A stretch of 64,000 nt of DNA from assembly GCA_965227265.1 (NCBI GenBank), contig OZ245738.1, forward strand, positions 2,604,001 to 2,668,000. The letters are read 5' to 3'. Both the position numbers and the translations under genes were made by a program. The stretch comes from UBA2336 sp965227265. Lineage in GTDB: Bacteria > Bacteroidota > Bacteroidia > Cytophagales > Cyclobacteriaceae. Under the pieces are notes generated by a model. It saw only the letters and a list, made by a program, of their open reading frames with translations, did not search any database and was not told where the DNA came from. Shown one piece after another: positions 56,926 through 64,000 of the stretch; within the stretch, counting starts at the first letter, position 1; every line of letters begins with the position of its first letter.

Positions 56926-56950
56926 AAGAGCAACGGAAAACGTTGCTCTT
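56926..56950 (-). terminator. terminator of the SusC/SusD operon
   Basis: AAGAGCAACG / CGTTGCTCTT with a short loop, followed on the minus strand by TTTTTTT, 18 nt after the last gene of the operon. Confidence 0.92.
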
Positions 56951-56967
56951 TTTCAAAATTTCAATAT

Positions 56968-57948
56968 TTATTTAACCCTTCTTACAGAAGTAAGATCACT
57001 CGTAAGAACGGAGCTTAGTCTCTTACTGCTACGACCAGAACCAACTGATTCATCATCCAGATTAAAGATCTCGTACGTACCATCAGTAACTACGATGGAA
57101 GCTAGAGGAACTGAAACTGCATCACCTGGATCAGCTGCTGAAGTTGGAGAATCTGAATTATAGATGTCAGCTTCCTGAACAATTTCAAAAGCATCAATAG
57201 AACCGCATCTTTCAAAAGTTAACGTGATAGGATATTCTACTAAAAACTCTCCTATATCAACTCTCTGTTCCCAGAAATCAGCATAGAGGATATACTCACC
57301 GTCCGGCAGACCTTCTAACGAAAGATGTTCTGCTGCAAGTGTTGCACCGGCATCAATCACATCGTCTTCCTCAACAGAATATAAAAGCAAATCGATATCA
57401 GCTAAGGCGTAAGGTCCCTGGCCGGCAAATAAGCCACCCACAACCTCATCTCCTGCGTTTACCCACTCCATTGTTACATCAAGTGCTTCACCAACACTAT
57501 TTTCAATAGTAATGGTGTTAAGCGTTACAGGCGTGATGTCTGCATTCGCTGTTCTGTCGTCACCAACTTGTAACTCCAGTGTTTTGGATGCTTCAATCCC
57601 GCAATCGGTTAAGATTGACACGGTAATGGTTGCTGAAGTTTCACCTTTTGGAATAATTGTCCGTGTCGCTACATCGTAGTCTTCACCTGCAACGGCATCA
57701 CCGCCAACCTGAACTACATAAACAGCTACGTCCACAATTTGAGCTTCGCTCAGTGTTACCTCGATATCAAACGTTTCTTCATCTCCTTCACTAACCGTTG
57801 TACCTGCAGCAATGGAAGATGCATCAACTGTTATTGTTGGCGAAGTTGGTTTAAGACGGGATTCACCCGTGAAGTCATCGCTGTCGCAGGCGGAGATCAA
57901 AACTCCCAATGCGATAGCTATTGAATATATTTTATTATTGAATTTCAT
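56968..57948 (-). CDS. Calx-beta-like lipoprotein, last gene of the SusC/SusD operon
   Basis: 326 aa. A lipoprotein signal with VLISAC (Cys21) is followed by DSDD, an acidic start. A Calx-beta-like domain (about 40-130: VSEGDEETFDIEVTLSEAQ, AGEDYDVATRTIIPKGETSATITVSIL) is clear, then a second beta-rich domain without a clear family. The protein is strongly acidic; Calx-beta folds often bind Ca2+. It probably resides on the cell surface with SusD, and may bind substrate. It lies 24 nt after the 278-aa lipoprotein gene and is closed by the terminator at 56926. Confidence 0.82.
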   Translation of the reverse strand: MKFNNKIYSIAIALGVLISACDSDDFTGESRLKPTSPTITVDASSIAAGTTVSEGDEETFDIEVTLSEAQIVDVAVYVVQVGGDAVAGEDYDVATRTIIPKGETSATITVSILTDCGIEASKTLELQVGDDRTANADITPVTLNTITIENSVGEALDVTMEWVNAGDEVVGGLFAGQGPYALADIDLLLYSVEEDDVIDAGATLAAEHLSLEGLPDGEYILYADFWEQRVDIGEFLVEYPITLTFERCGSIDAFEIVQEADIYNSDSPTSAADPGDAVSVPLASIVVTDGTYEIFNLDDESVGSGRSSKRLSSVLTSDLTSVRRVK

Positions 57949-57972
57949 CTTACTCTTGGTTAAAGGCTATAA

Positions 57973-58809
57973 TTAATCATTTTTAACATAGTCCATATGA
58001 AATACTCTATTTCCTGCTGCAAACGTGATGATGTACTCAAAATGCAGGTTTCCAGTAGCCGGATCAAATGTACCTTCTCCTTCAACTTGGTTTGAATAAG
58101 CATCGCATAAGTTTTGTGAAGGAATTGTCAGCACACCGCACACATCCTCAAAAATGAATGGACACGGATCATCAATTGTAGCTGCAGTATAGTGACCTGA
58201 TCTTGTTGTTTTGTAAACACCAGGAGATACTTCGGTAATTGTTTCAGGGAATGGCCCAACAGGAACATCAGCGTTTCCAGTTTCGGCACGATCCCAGGTA
58301 CCTGAGTATGTGTAAGACCCTGCCAAAGCAGAAGAACAGTTTACCGTGATGCTAAGTTGAGCAGCATCCGAATACAGAATTCTTCCATCTTCATGCGTGA
58401 TTCTCACAACAAAAGAAAATACATCACCGATTCTCAAGTCACCTTCTTCAACATCCAGACCTTCCAGAAAGTTATCCAAGTCCGAAATTGCAAAAGTATG
58501 AGGCAGTTCAGTAAATGTTTCTTCTACGACTTCCACTCCGTTAAAACGCTTCACGATGGCGTATTCCTCAACATCCGAAACAGGAAATTGCAAGTCAACT
58601 GTCATGCTAAGCTCGTTATCCGAGAACGTCACTTCATTTGTTTCAGAATCGGGAGTCCCTAAAAGCTTACCACTTCCATCTACCTTTAATACAGCGCCTC
58701 CGGATTTCGAATCTTCTGTTACCAGATCATCCGGATTTACGCAAGCCGCACTTAGGAGAAGCGCAACAATCCATATTTTATTTTTTATTATGTTTTTCAT
58801 GTTATCCAT
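57973..58809 (-). CDS. lipoprotein of unknown function, third gene of the SusC/SusD operon
   Basis: 278 aa from ATG 58809; ATG 58800 gives MKNIIKNKIW, a cleaner signal peptide. Lipobox LLSAAC (Cys23), then VNPDDL. The mature protein is beta-rich: an Ig/FnIII-like first half (TVDLQFPVSDVEEYAIVKRFNGV) and a second half with six cysteines in short spacing (NCSSALAGSY, DDPCPFIFEDVCGVL, SQNLCDAYS), possibly disulfide-bonded in the periplasm or on the surface. The position after susD is typical of SusE/SusF-like surface glycan-binding proteins, but no sequence match lets me call it one. Confidence 0.78.
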   Translation of the reverse strand: MDNMKNIIKNKIWIVALLLSAACVNPDDLVTEDSKSGGAVLKVDGSGKLLGTPDSETNEVTFSDNELSMTVDLQFPVSDVEEYAIVKRFNGVEVVEETFTELPHTFAISDLDNFLEGLDVEEGDLRIGDVFSFVVRITHEDGRILYSDAAQLSITVNCSSALAGSYTYSGTWDRAETGNADVPVGPFPETITEVSPGVYKTTRSGHYTAATIDDPCPFIFEDVCGVLTIPSQNLCDAYSNQVEGEGTFDPATGNLHFEYIITFAAGNRVFHMDYVKND

Positions 58810-58828
58810 ATTAATGTGTTGGGAACAA

Positions 58829-60268
58829 TTATTGCATCCACCAGATAGGTGTAGTTAACAAATCAGCACCTTGAACCGTAACTGCTGCCTTATAACTTGA
58901 ACCATTCAATGCTTGTTCTGTTGGTGGGTACGAATACCGTGATGGAATTTGATTAACAGCACCTTCAATAGCAGGAGTTAATACTGGAATTCCGGTTCTT
59001 CTCCATTCAGTCCAGGCTTCAATACCCTGGCCAAACAATGCTATCCATTTTTCTGTTTGAATTTGAGCAGGTGCTGTACCTGAACTGTAAGGGTGCGCTA
59101 AGAGGTATGCGTTTGCATCACCTGTAGCCACTCCGTTACTGCTCATAGAAGCAAGAACGCCATTATCAAAATGTATTTTTGCAACCGCATCTCCTCCTGA
59201 AATCAATCCACGTTTTGCTGCTTCAGCGATCAACAATTCCTGTTCAGCATACGACACAAAGTATGCTGGTGCAGTAGCAGCCAGGTATAATGTGCCAATT
59301 GGAGAAACGTTATCATAGTTGTACTCATCGCTCGGAACATCAATTATTCCGGATGGCTTACCTCTATAGTCTCCGTCTTTGTTTTCTTGAGCGTAGACTG
59401 GTAAACGTGGATCGCCTGAAGCTGCTAATATGTCAACCAACGCACTGTTAACCTTAAACTCACCCCTGTTACCTGCAACAATATTTGCATTTACCGGGTT
59501 GTTATTTGGTGCAGCTGCTAGGTAAACGAGCTTCGCTTCGTCATCGTTAGATGTGAAGATTGAGCGATTACTAACAATTGCTTGCAATTCAGCCTGTCTG
59601 CTAAAATCTGAACGATTTGAGATACGCATCAACAAACGAAACTTCAATGCATTACCGAATTTTTCCCACTTTGCCCAATCTCCGTGATACACAATGTCTG
59701 AAGCTGCAGCGATTGTACCGCCACTTGCTGAAAACAAAGCATCCGCTTCATCAAGCTTAGCTAACAAGGAAGTGTAGATTTCTTCCTGTGTATCATACTT
59801 TGGTGTATTAATACCTTCTTTAGCACGCAACGCTTCTGAATAAGGAATGTCTCCGAAAATATCAGTTAATACTGAAAATGCATAGACCTCCATCACCACT
59901 GCAATACCTTCCAGGTTAGTGTTAGCCTGACCTTGCGCAAGCGTGCGCATGATTCTGGCATCCTGAATAGTACCTGCATATAATGCGTTCCAGATCGCAT
60001 CAAATTGCGTATCACGCGGCTTGTAGCGTTCCTCATCGTTGTACTGAACTTTCGCCCAGTGCTGCGCCCAGGCGCTTCCCATATCGCCACCATTAAAGGT
60101 GCTATACAATTGATCCATTGTATTCTCTGCCAATGCAGGGATCAACAGTTCCGCAGGCACCGCGATCGGCCCGTTGGGGTTTTTATTTATTGAGTCAAAA
60201 TCTTCTGTGCAGGAAAATACCGCTACACAAGAGAGAAGACCTGATAGTATATACTTATTTAGTTTCAT
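58829..60268 (-). CDS. SusD/RagB-family outer-membrane lipoprotein
   Basis: 479 aa. Lipoprotein signal with AVFSC (Cys20), then TEDFDSINKNPNGP, the typical start of the SusD-like_2 group (PF12771-type, from memory). Helical SusD features include LNKNPNG-, AWAQHWAKVQYN, DIFGDIPYSEAL, the TPR-like helices around 95-215, YAEQELLIAEAAKRG and a closing EAWTEWRRTGIPVL. SusD lids the SusC barrel and captures the ligand. It is the second gene, 21 nt after SusC. Confidence 0.95.
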   Translation of the reverse strand: MKLNKYILSGLLSCVAVFSCTEDFDSINKNPNGPIAVPAELLIPALAENTMDQLYSTFNGGDMGSAWAQHWAKVQYNDEERYKPRDTQFDAIWNALYAGTIQDARIMRTLAQGQANTNLEGIAVVMEVYAFSVLTDIFGDIPYSEALRAKEGINTPKYDTQEEIYTSLLAKLDEADALFSASGGTIAAASDIVYHGDWAKWEKFGNALKFRLLMRISNRSDFSRQAELQAIVSNRSIFTSNDDEAKLVYLAAAPNNNPVNANIVAGNRGEFKVNSALVDILAASGDPRLPVYAQENKDGDYRGKPSGIIDVPSDEYNYDNVSPIGTLYLAATAPAYFVSYAEQELLIAEAAKRGLISGGDAVAKIHFDNGVLASMSSNGVATGDANAYLLAHPYSSGTAPAQIQTEKWIALFGQGIEAWTEWRRTGIPVLTPAIEGAVNQIPSRYSYPPTEQALNGSSYKAAVTVQGADLLTTPIWWMQ

Positions 60269-60289
60269 GTTCGTAAGGATTAAAATTAA

Positions 60290-63200
60290 CTACAGTTTAA
60301 AGTTGACGTTGAATCCTATGCTGCGATTGGTCGGAATCTGACCAAACTCAATACCTAAACCTGCGTTTCCTGAGTTGAAAGAAGTTTCCGGATCAACGTG
60401 CGGAATTGTAGCATACAACAATGCAAGATTTCTACCAACAATTGAGACCGTGATGTCTTTGATTGGGAAATTTCCTAATAATGAGTTAGGAATTCTGTAT
60501 CCTAATTGCAGTTGACGAAGCTTGATGTAAGAGCCATCAAAAACTGATGATTCAGCAACATCATTTGAATACGCAGCTTTGTTGTACTGCTCAGCAGTTA
60601 CTACTACGTCATTCTTTCTGAACGTTCCGTCTCCGTTAGCAATTACACCTGTTCCCACAATACCCGTTTCACGACCTTTCAATGTTTCTTCCAGCACTCC
60701 GGAATATCTTCCCCATGTAGTAGTCATAGAGTAGATATCTCCACCATAACGACCATCAACCAATACATCCAGGGTTAAACCTTTAAAGGAGAATGTATTT
60801 GTGATACCGCCCGTCCATTGAGGAGTTACGTTACCTAAAACACGGTAAGTTTCATCGATCAACGGCAAGCCATTGTCGCCATGTACGATATTACCTTTAG
60901 GATCTTTCACAAAGCCTGGGCCGAAAATAGCTCCATAAGGCTCTCCAACTCTTGCCTGAACTGTAACGTTCCACTGACCACCGCCAGGGATGTTAAGTGC
61001 TTCCAATCCTGGAGCCAGCTCAGTAACTTCGTTGATGTTACGTGCCCAGTTTACTACAACATTCCACTCAAATCCATTCGATAATTTAACAGGAGAACCA
61101 CCTAATTGAAGCTCGATACCTTTGTTGGTCATCTCTCCAATGTTCGTGTTTCTTGAGGTATAACCAGATGCTCCGGATACCTGAACAGGAATGATCTGAT
61201 CGTTGGTTGTCTTATCGTAAACAGTAATTCCTGCATTCAATCTTCCCTGGAAGAAACTTGCATCAACACCAAACTCAAGAGAAGTTGTGATTTCAGGTTT
61301 CAATTGCGGGTTTAGCAAGCTATTCGCTTCAGAAGGAGACAATACTGAACCCCAAGGTGCTCTGAAAGCAAAGGTTTGGATCAGGTTATAAGGTTGAGTA
61401 TCGGAACCAACCTGTACCCAGCTACCACGTACTTTCAAGAATGAAAGGGTATTGGATTCGATGCCTAAAATATCAGACAGGGCAGCACTTACTGAAACGC
61501 CTGGATAGAAATAAGAATTTTCTTCGCTAGGAAGTGTACTTGACCAGTCGTTACGTCCTGTTAAATCCAAGAACAAATAGTTTTTATAAGACAGATTTAA
61601 TGATCCGTAAACACTATTCACACGCTTGTTATTCTTGAAGTTAGTTGTTGTTACTGCAACACCTGACTTCACGTTAGAAAGGTTGTAAACACCTGGTAAT
61701 TCAAGTTCAGGTGCAGTGCCTATTAATTGAGAGAACTTTTCATCTCTTCTGTTAGCACCGGCTGAAGCTGCCAGAACGAAATCTGTTGCAATGTCCTTAC
61801 GGAAAGAGAGCAAGAAATCAGTGTTCGATTCATAGTTTGTTTCTGTATACTCCTGATAGAAACCATTACCGTTGGTTGTACTTTCAATTCCTTTTGCTCT
61901 TATTCTTACTTGAGACTCTGTGAAGTAGTCAACACCTGTTCTTACGAACACGCTTAACCAATCTGTAAGCTTGTAGTTGGCCTTAACGTTTCCAAACACA
62001 CGGTCTTTATCGTTAGCGTTTATGTTATTATGAGCTGCCCAGAAAGGGTTGTTTTGAAAACGATCATTCCAGTTTACCGGAGAATATCCTGCACCCAAGC
62101 CTGTTGTTGCCAACGGAAGGTTTTTGTAATCCTTTAAAGCATTGAAATCAACGTTTCTTCCTGACCAGATAAACTGTTGAATCGGGTTTTGACCGGTGTA
62201 ACCAGTTTGTGGTCTGTTATCGCTTTTTCCTTTAATGTAATTAACCGAAAAATCCGTGCTAAGCTTGGAAGTCAAGTTTAATCCAGCATTAACAGCAACT
62301 GTTCTTCTTGATAAATCTGTATTGGGAAGTGTACCGGTTTGTTTCAGGTTTGTTAATGAAAGTCTGAAATTTCCTTTGTCATTTGCTCCAGATAATGCAA
62401 CGTTTTGGGTTGCTAAAACACCTGTGTCAAAGAAGTCTTTAAGGTTATCTGGTTGAGAAACCCATGGAGCAGGCCGACCATTTGAATTCCATTGTACAGC
62501 TTCGAGGCCGACATCCAATGGCATACCCCAGCTTTCATCCACACCTTCATCACCGGCAGAACCATCTATGTATTCAAAATAGCTATCGCTTGCACCTTGG
62601 CCATAAGAGTTCTGAAAATCAGGCAATCTCATCGGGCGGTCGAATTGCAGGGAAGTGTTAACTGAAACACCAAGACCTTTAGTTCCTTTTCCTGACTTCG
62701 TAGTAATAAGAATAACACCGTTTGATGCTCTTGATCCGTAAAGCGCAGCTGCGTTTGGACCCAGTACGGTTAATGTTTCAACATCATCCGGGTTAATATC
62801 AGCAGCTCCGTTACCAAAGTCAGTACCACCGCCACTTCCGGAGTTACCAGTAGCTCTGTTGCTGATAGGAATACCATCAACCACAAATAATGGCTGGTTG
62901 TTTCCAGTAATAGAAGAAGCACCTCTTAACACAATACGTGTTGAAGAACCTACTGCACCAGATGAGCTTGTAATTTGCGCTCCGGCAACTTTACCAGAAA
63001 GAGAACTGATAATGTTCTGTTCGCGTGCAGATGTAAACTGCTCGCCTTTTACTTCCTGAACAGCATATCCAAGACCTTTCTTAGATTGCTGAACACCGAA
63101 AGCTGTTACAACAACTTCATTCAGTACGTTAACATCAGATTCAAGTGCAATATCAATTACACTTTGTGTTCCAATTTCAACTTCACTGGTTTTCAAACCA

Positions 63201-63433
63201 ATAAAGGAGAATACGATTGTACCGCCAGTTGACGGAACAGATAAGGAAAAACGACCATCAGCATCCGATTGGACACCAATTGCAGTTCCTTTTAGTAAAA
63301 CGTTTACTCCGGGAAGCGCAGAACCATCTTCATTAGAGGTTACGCGACCAGAGACCGTGCGATCCTGAGCCGAAACTTGCAACGAAGCAAGCATAAGCAC
63401 CATTGTCACACAAGACAGTAAAAGTCTCTTCAT
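60290..63433 (-). CDS. SusC/RagA-family TonB-linked outer-membrane protein
   Basis: 1047 aa. Signal peptide at about 1-22 (LQVSAQ); carboxypeptidase-like regulatory domain (about 24-105: SGRVTSNEDGSALPGVNVLLKG); the conserved LNEVVVTAFG; plug (about 125-250: SSLSGKVAGAQI, LRGASSITGNNQPLFVVDGIPI, LGPNAAALYGSRASNGVILITTK); and a 22-stranded barrel ending RSIGFNVNFKL with a terminal aromatic/hydrophobic strand. No STN domain is present. With SusD it forms the ligand-binding transporter; the substrate is unknown. It heads the four-gene operon. Confidence 0.97.
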   Translation of the reverse strand: MKRLLLSCVTMVLMLASLQVSAQDRTVSGRVTSNEDGSALPGVNVLLKGTAIGVQSDADGRFSLSVPSTGGTIVFSFIGLKTSEVEIGTQSVIDIALESDVNVLNEVVVTAFGVQQSKKGLGYAVQEVKGEQFTSAREQNIISSLSGKVAGAQITSSSGAVGSSTRIVLRGASSITGNNQPLFVVDGIPISNRATGNSGSGGGTDFGNGAADINPDDVETLTVLGPNAAALYGSRASNGVILITTKSGKGTKGLGVSVNTSLQFDRPMRLPDFQNSYGQGASDSYFEYIDGSAGDEGVDESWGMPLDVGLEAVQWNSNGRPAPWVSQPDNLKDFFDTGVLATQNVALSGANDKGNFRLSLTNLKQTGTLPNTDLSRRTVAVNAGLNLTSKLSTDFSVNYIKGKSDNRPQTGYTGQNPIQQFIWSGRNVDFNALKDYKNLPLATTGLGAGYSPVNWNDRFQNNPFWAAHNNINANDKDRVFGNVKANYKLTDWLSVFVRTGVDYFTESQVRIRAKGIESTTNGNGFYQEYTETNYESNTDFLLSFRKDIATDFVLAASAGANRRDEKFSQLIGTAPELELPGVYNLSNVKSGVAVTTTNFKNNKRVNSVYGSLNLSYKNYLFLDLTGRNDWSSTLPSEENSYFYPGVSVSAALSDILGIESNTLSFLKVRGSWVQVGSDTQPYNLIQTFAFRAPWGSVLSPSEANSLLNPQLKPEITTSLEFGVDASFFQGRLNAGITVYDKTTNDQIIPVQVSGASGYTSRNTNIGEMTNKGIELQLGGSPVKLSNGFEWNVVVNWARNINEVTELAPGLEALNIPGGGQWNVTVQARVGEPYGAIFGPGFVKDPKGNIVHGDNGLPLIDETYRVLGNVTPQWTGGITNTFSFKGLTLDVLVDGRYGGDIYSMTTTWGRYSGVLEETLKGRETGIVGTGVIANGDGTFRKNDVVVTAEQYNKAAYSNDVAESSVFDGSYIKLRQLQLGYRIPNSLLGNFPIKDITVSIVGRNLALLYATIPHVDPETSFNSGNAGLGIEFGQIPTNRSIGFNVNFKL

Positions 63434-63596
63434 AAGATTTAGGTTTAGGTTAGTTAAACAAAACTTGAGCAGTAAACATATAACAAAATTTTAATCTTAA
63501 AAAGATTAATAACTTAAAATTAGCTACTGATTTTACTATTAAATACCCAATAATGGGTTAAAAATTGAAGAGAAGGGTCTTAAATAAGGGCAAATC
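63434..63596. other. upstream region of susC, no gene
   Basis: No coding potential. On the minus strand AAGTTTTG (63466-63459) is one mismatch from TAnnTTTG and lies 26 nt before the SusC start, with TTTTG upstream, so a promoter is possible. The last 20 nt before the ATG are a CTAA-type tandem, AACTAACCTAAACCTAAAT. A small ACCCA-ATAA-TGGGT dyad lies at 63545-63558. Confidence 0.4.
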
Positions 63597-63782
63597 ATAC
63601 CCTTATGTTAAGTAGACGGGAAACGCAGGCTTCAATTTTATACCCATTTTAGAGGTACTAAAAACCATAGGTGGTACCCTTTTAGGGTATATTATTTAGA
63701 AATGAAGGTGTAAATAGATTTGCCCTAAGAGCCAGGGTAATCTTACTAAGGGTAGGCTTACAATTCCATGTATTACAAAGGA
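63597..63782 (-). pseudogene. decayed duplicate of an OmpA C-terminal domain coding segment
   Basis: This non-coding stretch aligns with the intact coding end at 63785-64000: CCTTnTGTTAAGTnGACGG, TTAGAAAT, ATAGATTTGCCCT and GTAGGCT occur in the same order and spacing. In the matching frame it begins RAN-LFT against RAKSVY and has several stops (TAA, TAG), so it is dead. It covers the 63802-63937 equivalent well and the region to about 63980 weakly. It looks like a partial tandem duplication that has decayed between the OmpA-family gene and the SusC gene. Confidence 0.55.
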
Positions 63783-63784
63783 TG

Positions 63785-64000
63785 CTAAAGAATGGTGAAT
63801 TCTATCCTTCTGTTAAGTTGACGGCCAGCATCCGTAATATTTGTATCCACTGGTTTGGAGGAACCAAAACCCTTTGCGGTTAGTCTTTTGGGATTTATTC
63901 CCTTAGAAATTATGTAGGCATAGACAGATTTTGCCCTCTTTTCGGAGAGTTGTTGATTGTAGGCTGCATTGCCTGTGTTATCGGTGTGACCCCCTATTTC
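63785..64000 (-). CDS. OmpA-family protein, C-terminal end only
   Basis: 71 codons of the 3' end: the frame is open from the right edge to TAG at 63785. It reads IGGHTDNTGNAAYNQQLSE, RAKSVYAYIISKGI, KGFGSSKPVDTN and NRRIEFTIL, i.e. the C-terminal half of an OmpA/MotB peptidoglycan-binding domain with the characteristic TD and NRR residues. The N-terminal part is outside the window, so the overall architecture (barrel, TPR or lipoprotein) is unknown. It is transcribed toward the SusC gene, with about 350 nt between them. Confidence 0.93.
   Translation of the reverse strand, partial: EIGGHTDNTGNAAYNQQLSEKRAKSVYAYIISKGINPKRLTAKGFGSSKPVDTNITDAGRQLNRRIEFTIL

Overview
The window looks like a chromosomal segment of a Bacteroidota bacterium, most likely a Cytophagales-type soil or aquatic lineage. 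The evidence is a SusC/SusD pair, an STN-type TonB receptor with a DUF4249 lipoprotein, a type IX secretion (T9SS type B, gliding-type) C-terminal domain, many lipoproteins with Cys lipoboxes, a TAnnTTTG-type promoter in front of the rRNA operon, and generally weak Shine-Dalgarno sequences although the 16S 3' end carries CCTCC. The finer taxonomy is inference. I see no prophage, insertion sequence or CRISPR array, and most genes are housekeeping or envelope genes.

Layout. 1-6373 (minus): an outer-membrane operon of a secreted unknown protein, an STN-TonB receptor, a DUF4249 lipoprotein and an MG2-type protein that runs off the left edge. 6490-11430: an SRPBCC protein, a large secreted unknown, and a TPR histidine kinase with its NarL-type regulator. 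11611-18954: an amino-acid permease, an LA_2272-like repeat protein, an orphan PaaN, a 48-aa membrane protein with a DUF4197 lipoprotein, an FMN alpha-hydroxy-acid oxidase and CinA. 18951-22081: a TPR-AraC hybrid regulator and a 2-oxoacid dehydrogenase E2. 22135-25827 (minus): a large repeat adhesin and a T9SS-exported protein. 26081-33127: a trans-sulfuration enzyme, a second TPR kinase, an MFS transporter, a 58-aa PLDc_N-like protein, an OmpA lipoprotein and an unknown lipoprotein. 33191-37045: a DECR-type 2,4-dienoyl-CoA reductase followed by bioF, bioD and bioA. 37028-39685: a large anchored unknown protein.

39727-45526 (minus) is a complete rRNA operon (16S, tRNA-Ile, tRNA-Ala, 23S, 5S) with a recognisable promoter, a boxA-like leader element and a terminator. 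Upstream of it lie purA, a STAS protein, a Fur-family regulator and a RelA/SpoT enzyme (all minus). Then come tRNA-Leu, tig, clpP and clpX (plus), lpxB and a PTPS/QueD-family enzyme (minus), and two unknown secreted or lipoprotein genes. The right end (56926-63433, minus) is a four-gene SusC/SusD operon with two extra lipoproteins and no enzyme. Beyond it are a decayed copy of an OmpA C-terminal domain and the 3' end of an intact OmpA-family gene that runs off the right edge.

The themes are nutrient uptake and surface display (two TonB systems, T9SS substrate, adhesin), periplasmic-TPR signal transduction (three proteins with different outputs), and protein quality control (tig-clpP-clpX). 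No single spectacular new system is evident. The best leads are the uncharacterised STN-TonB/DUF4249/MG2 operon, a secreted protein family with two divergent members in the window, the SusCD operon with two lineage-specific lipoproteins, and small genes and repeats that are easily overlooked.
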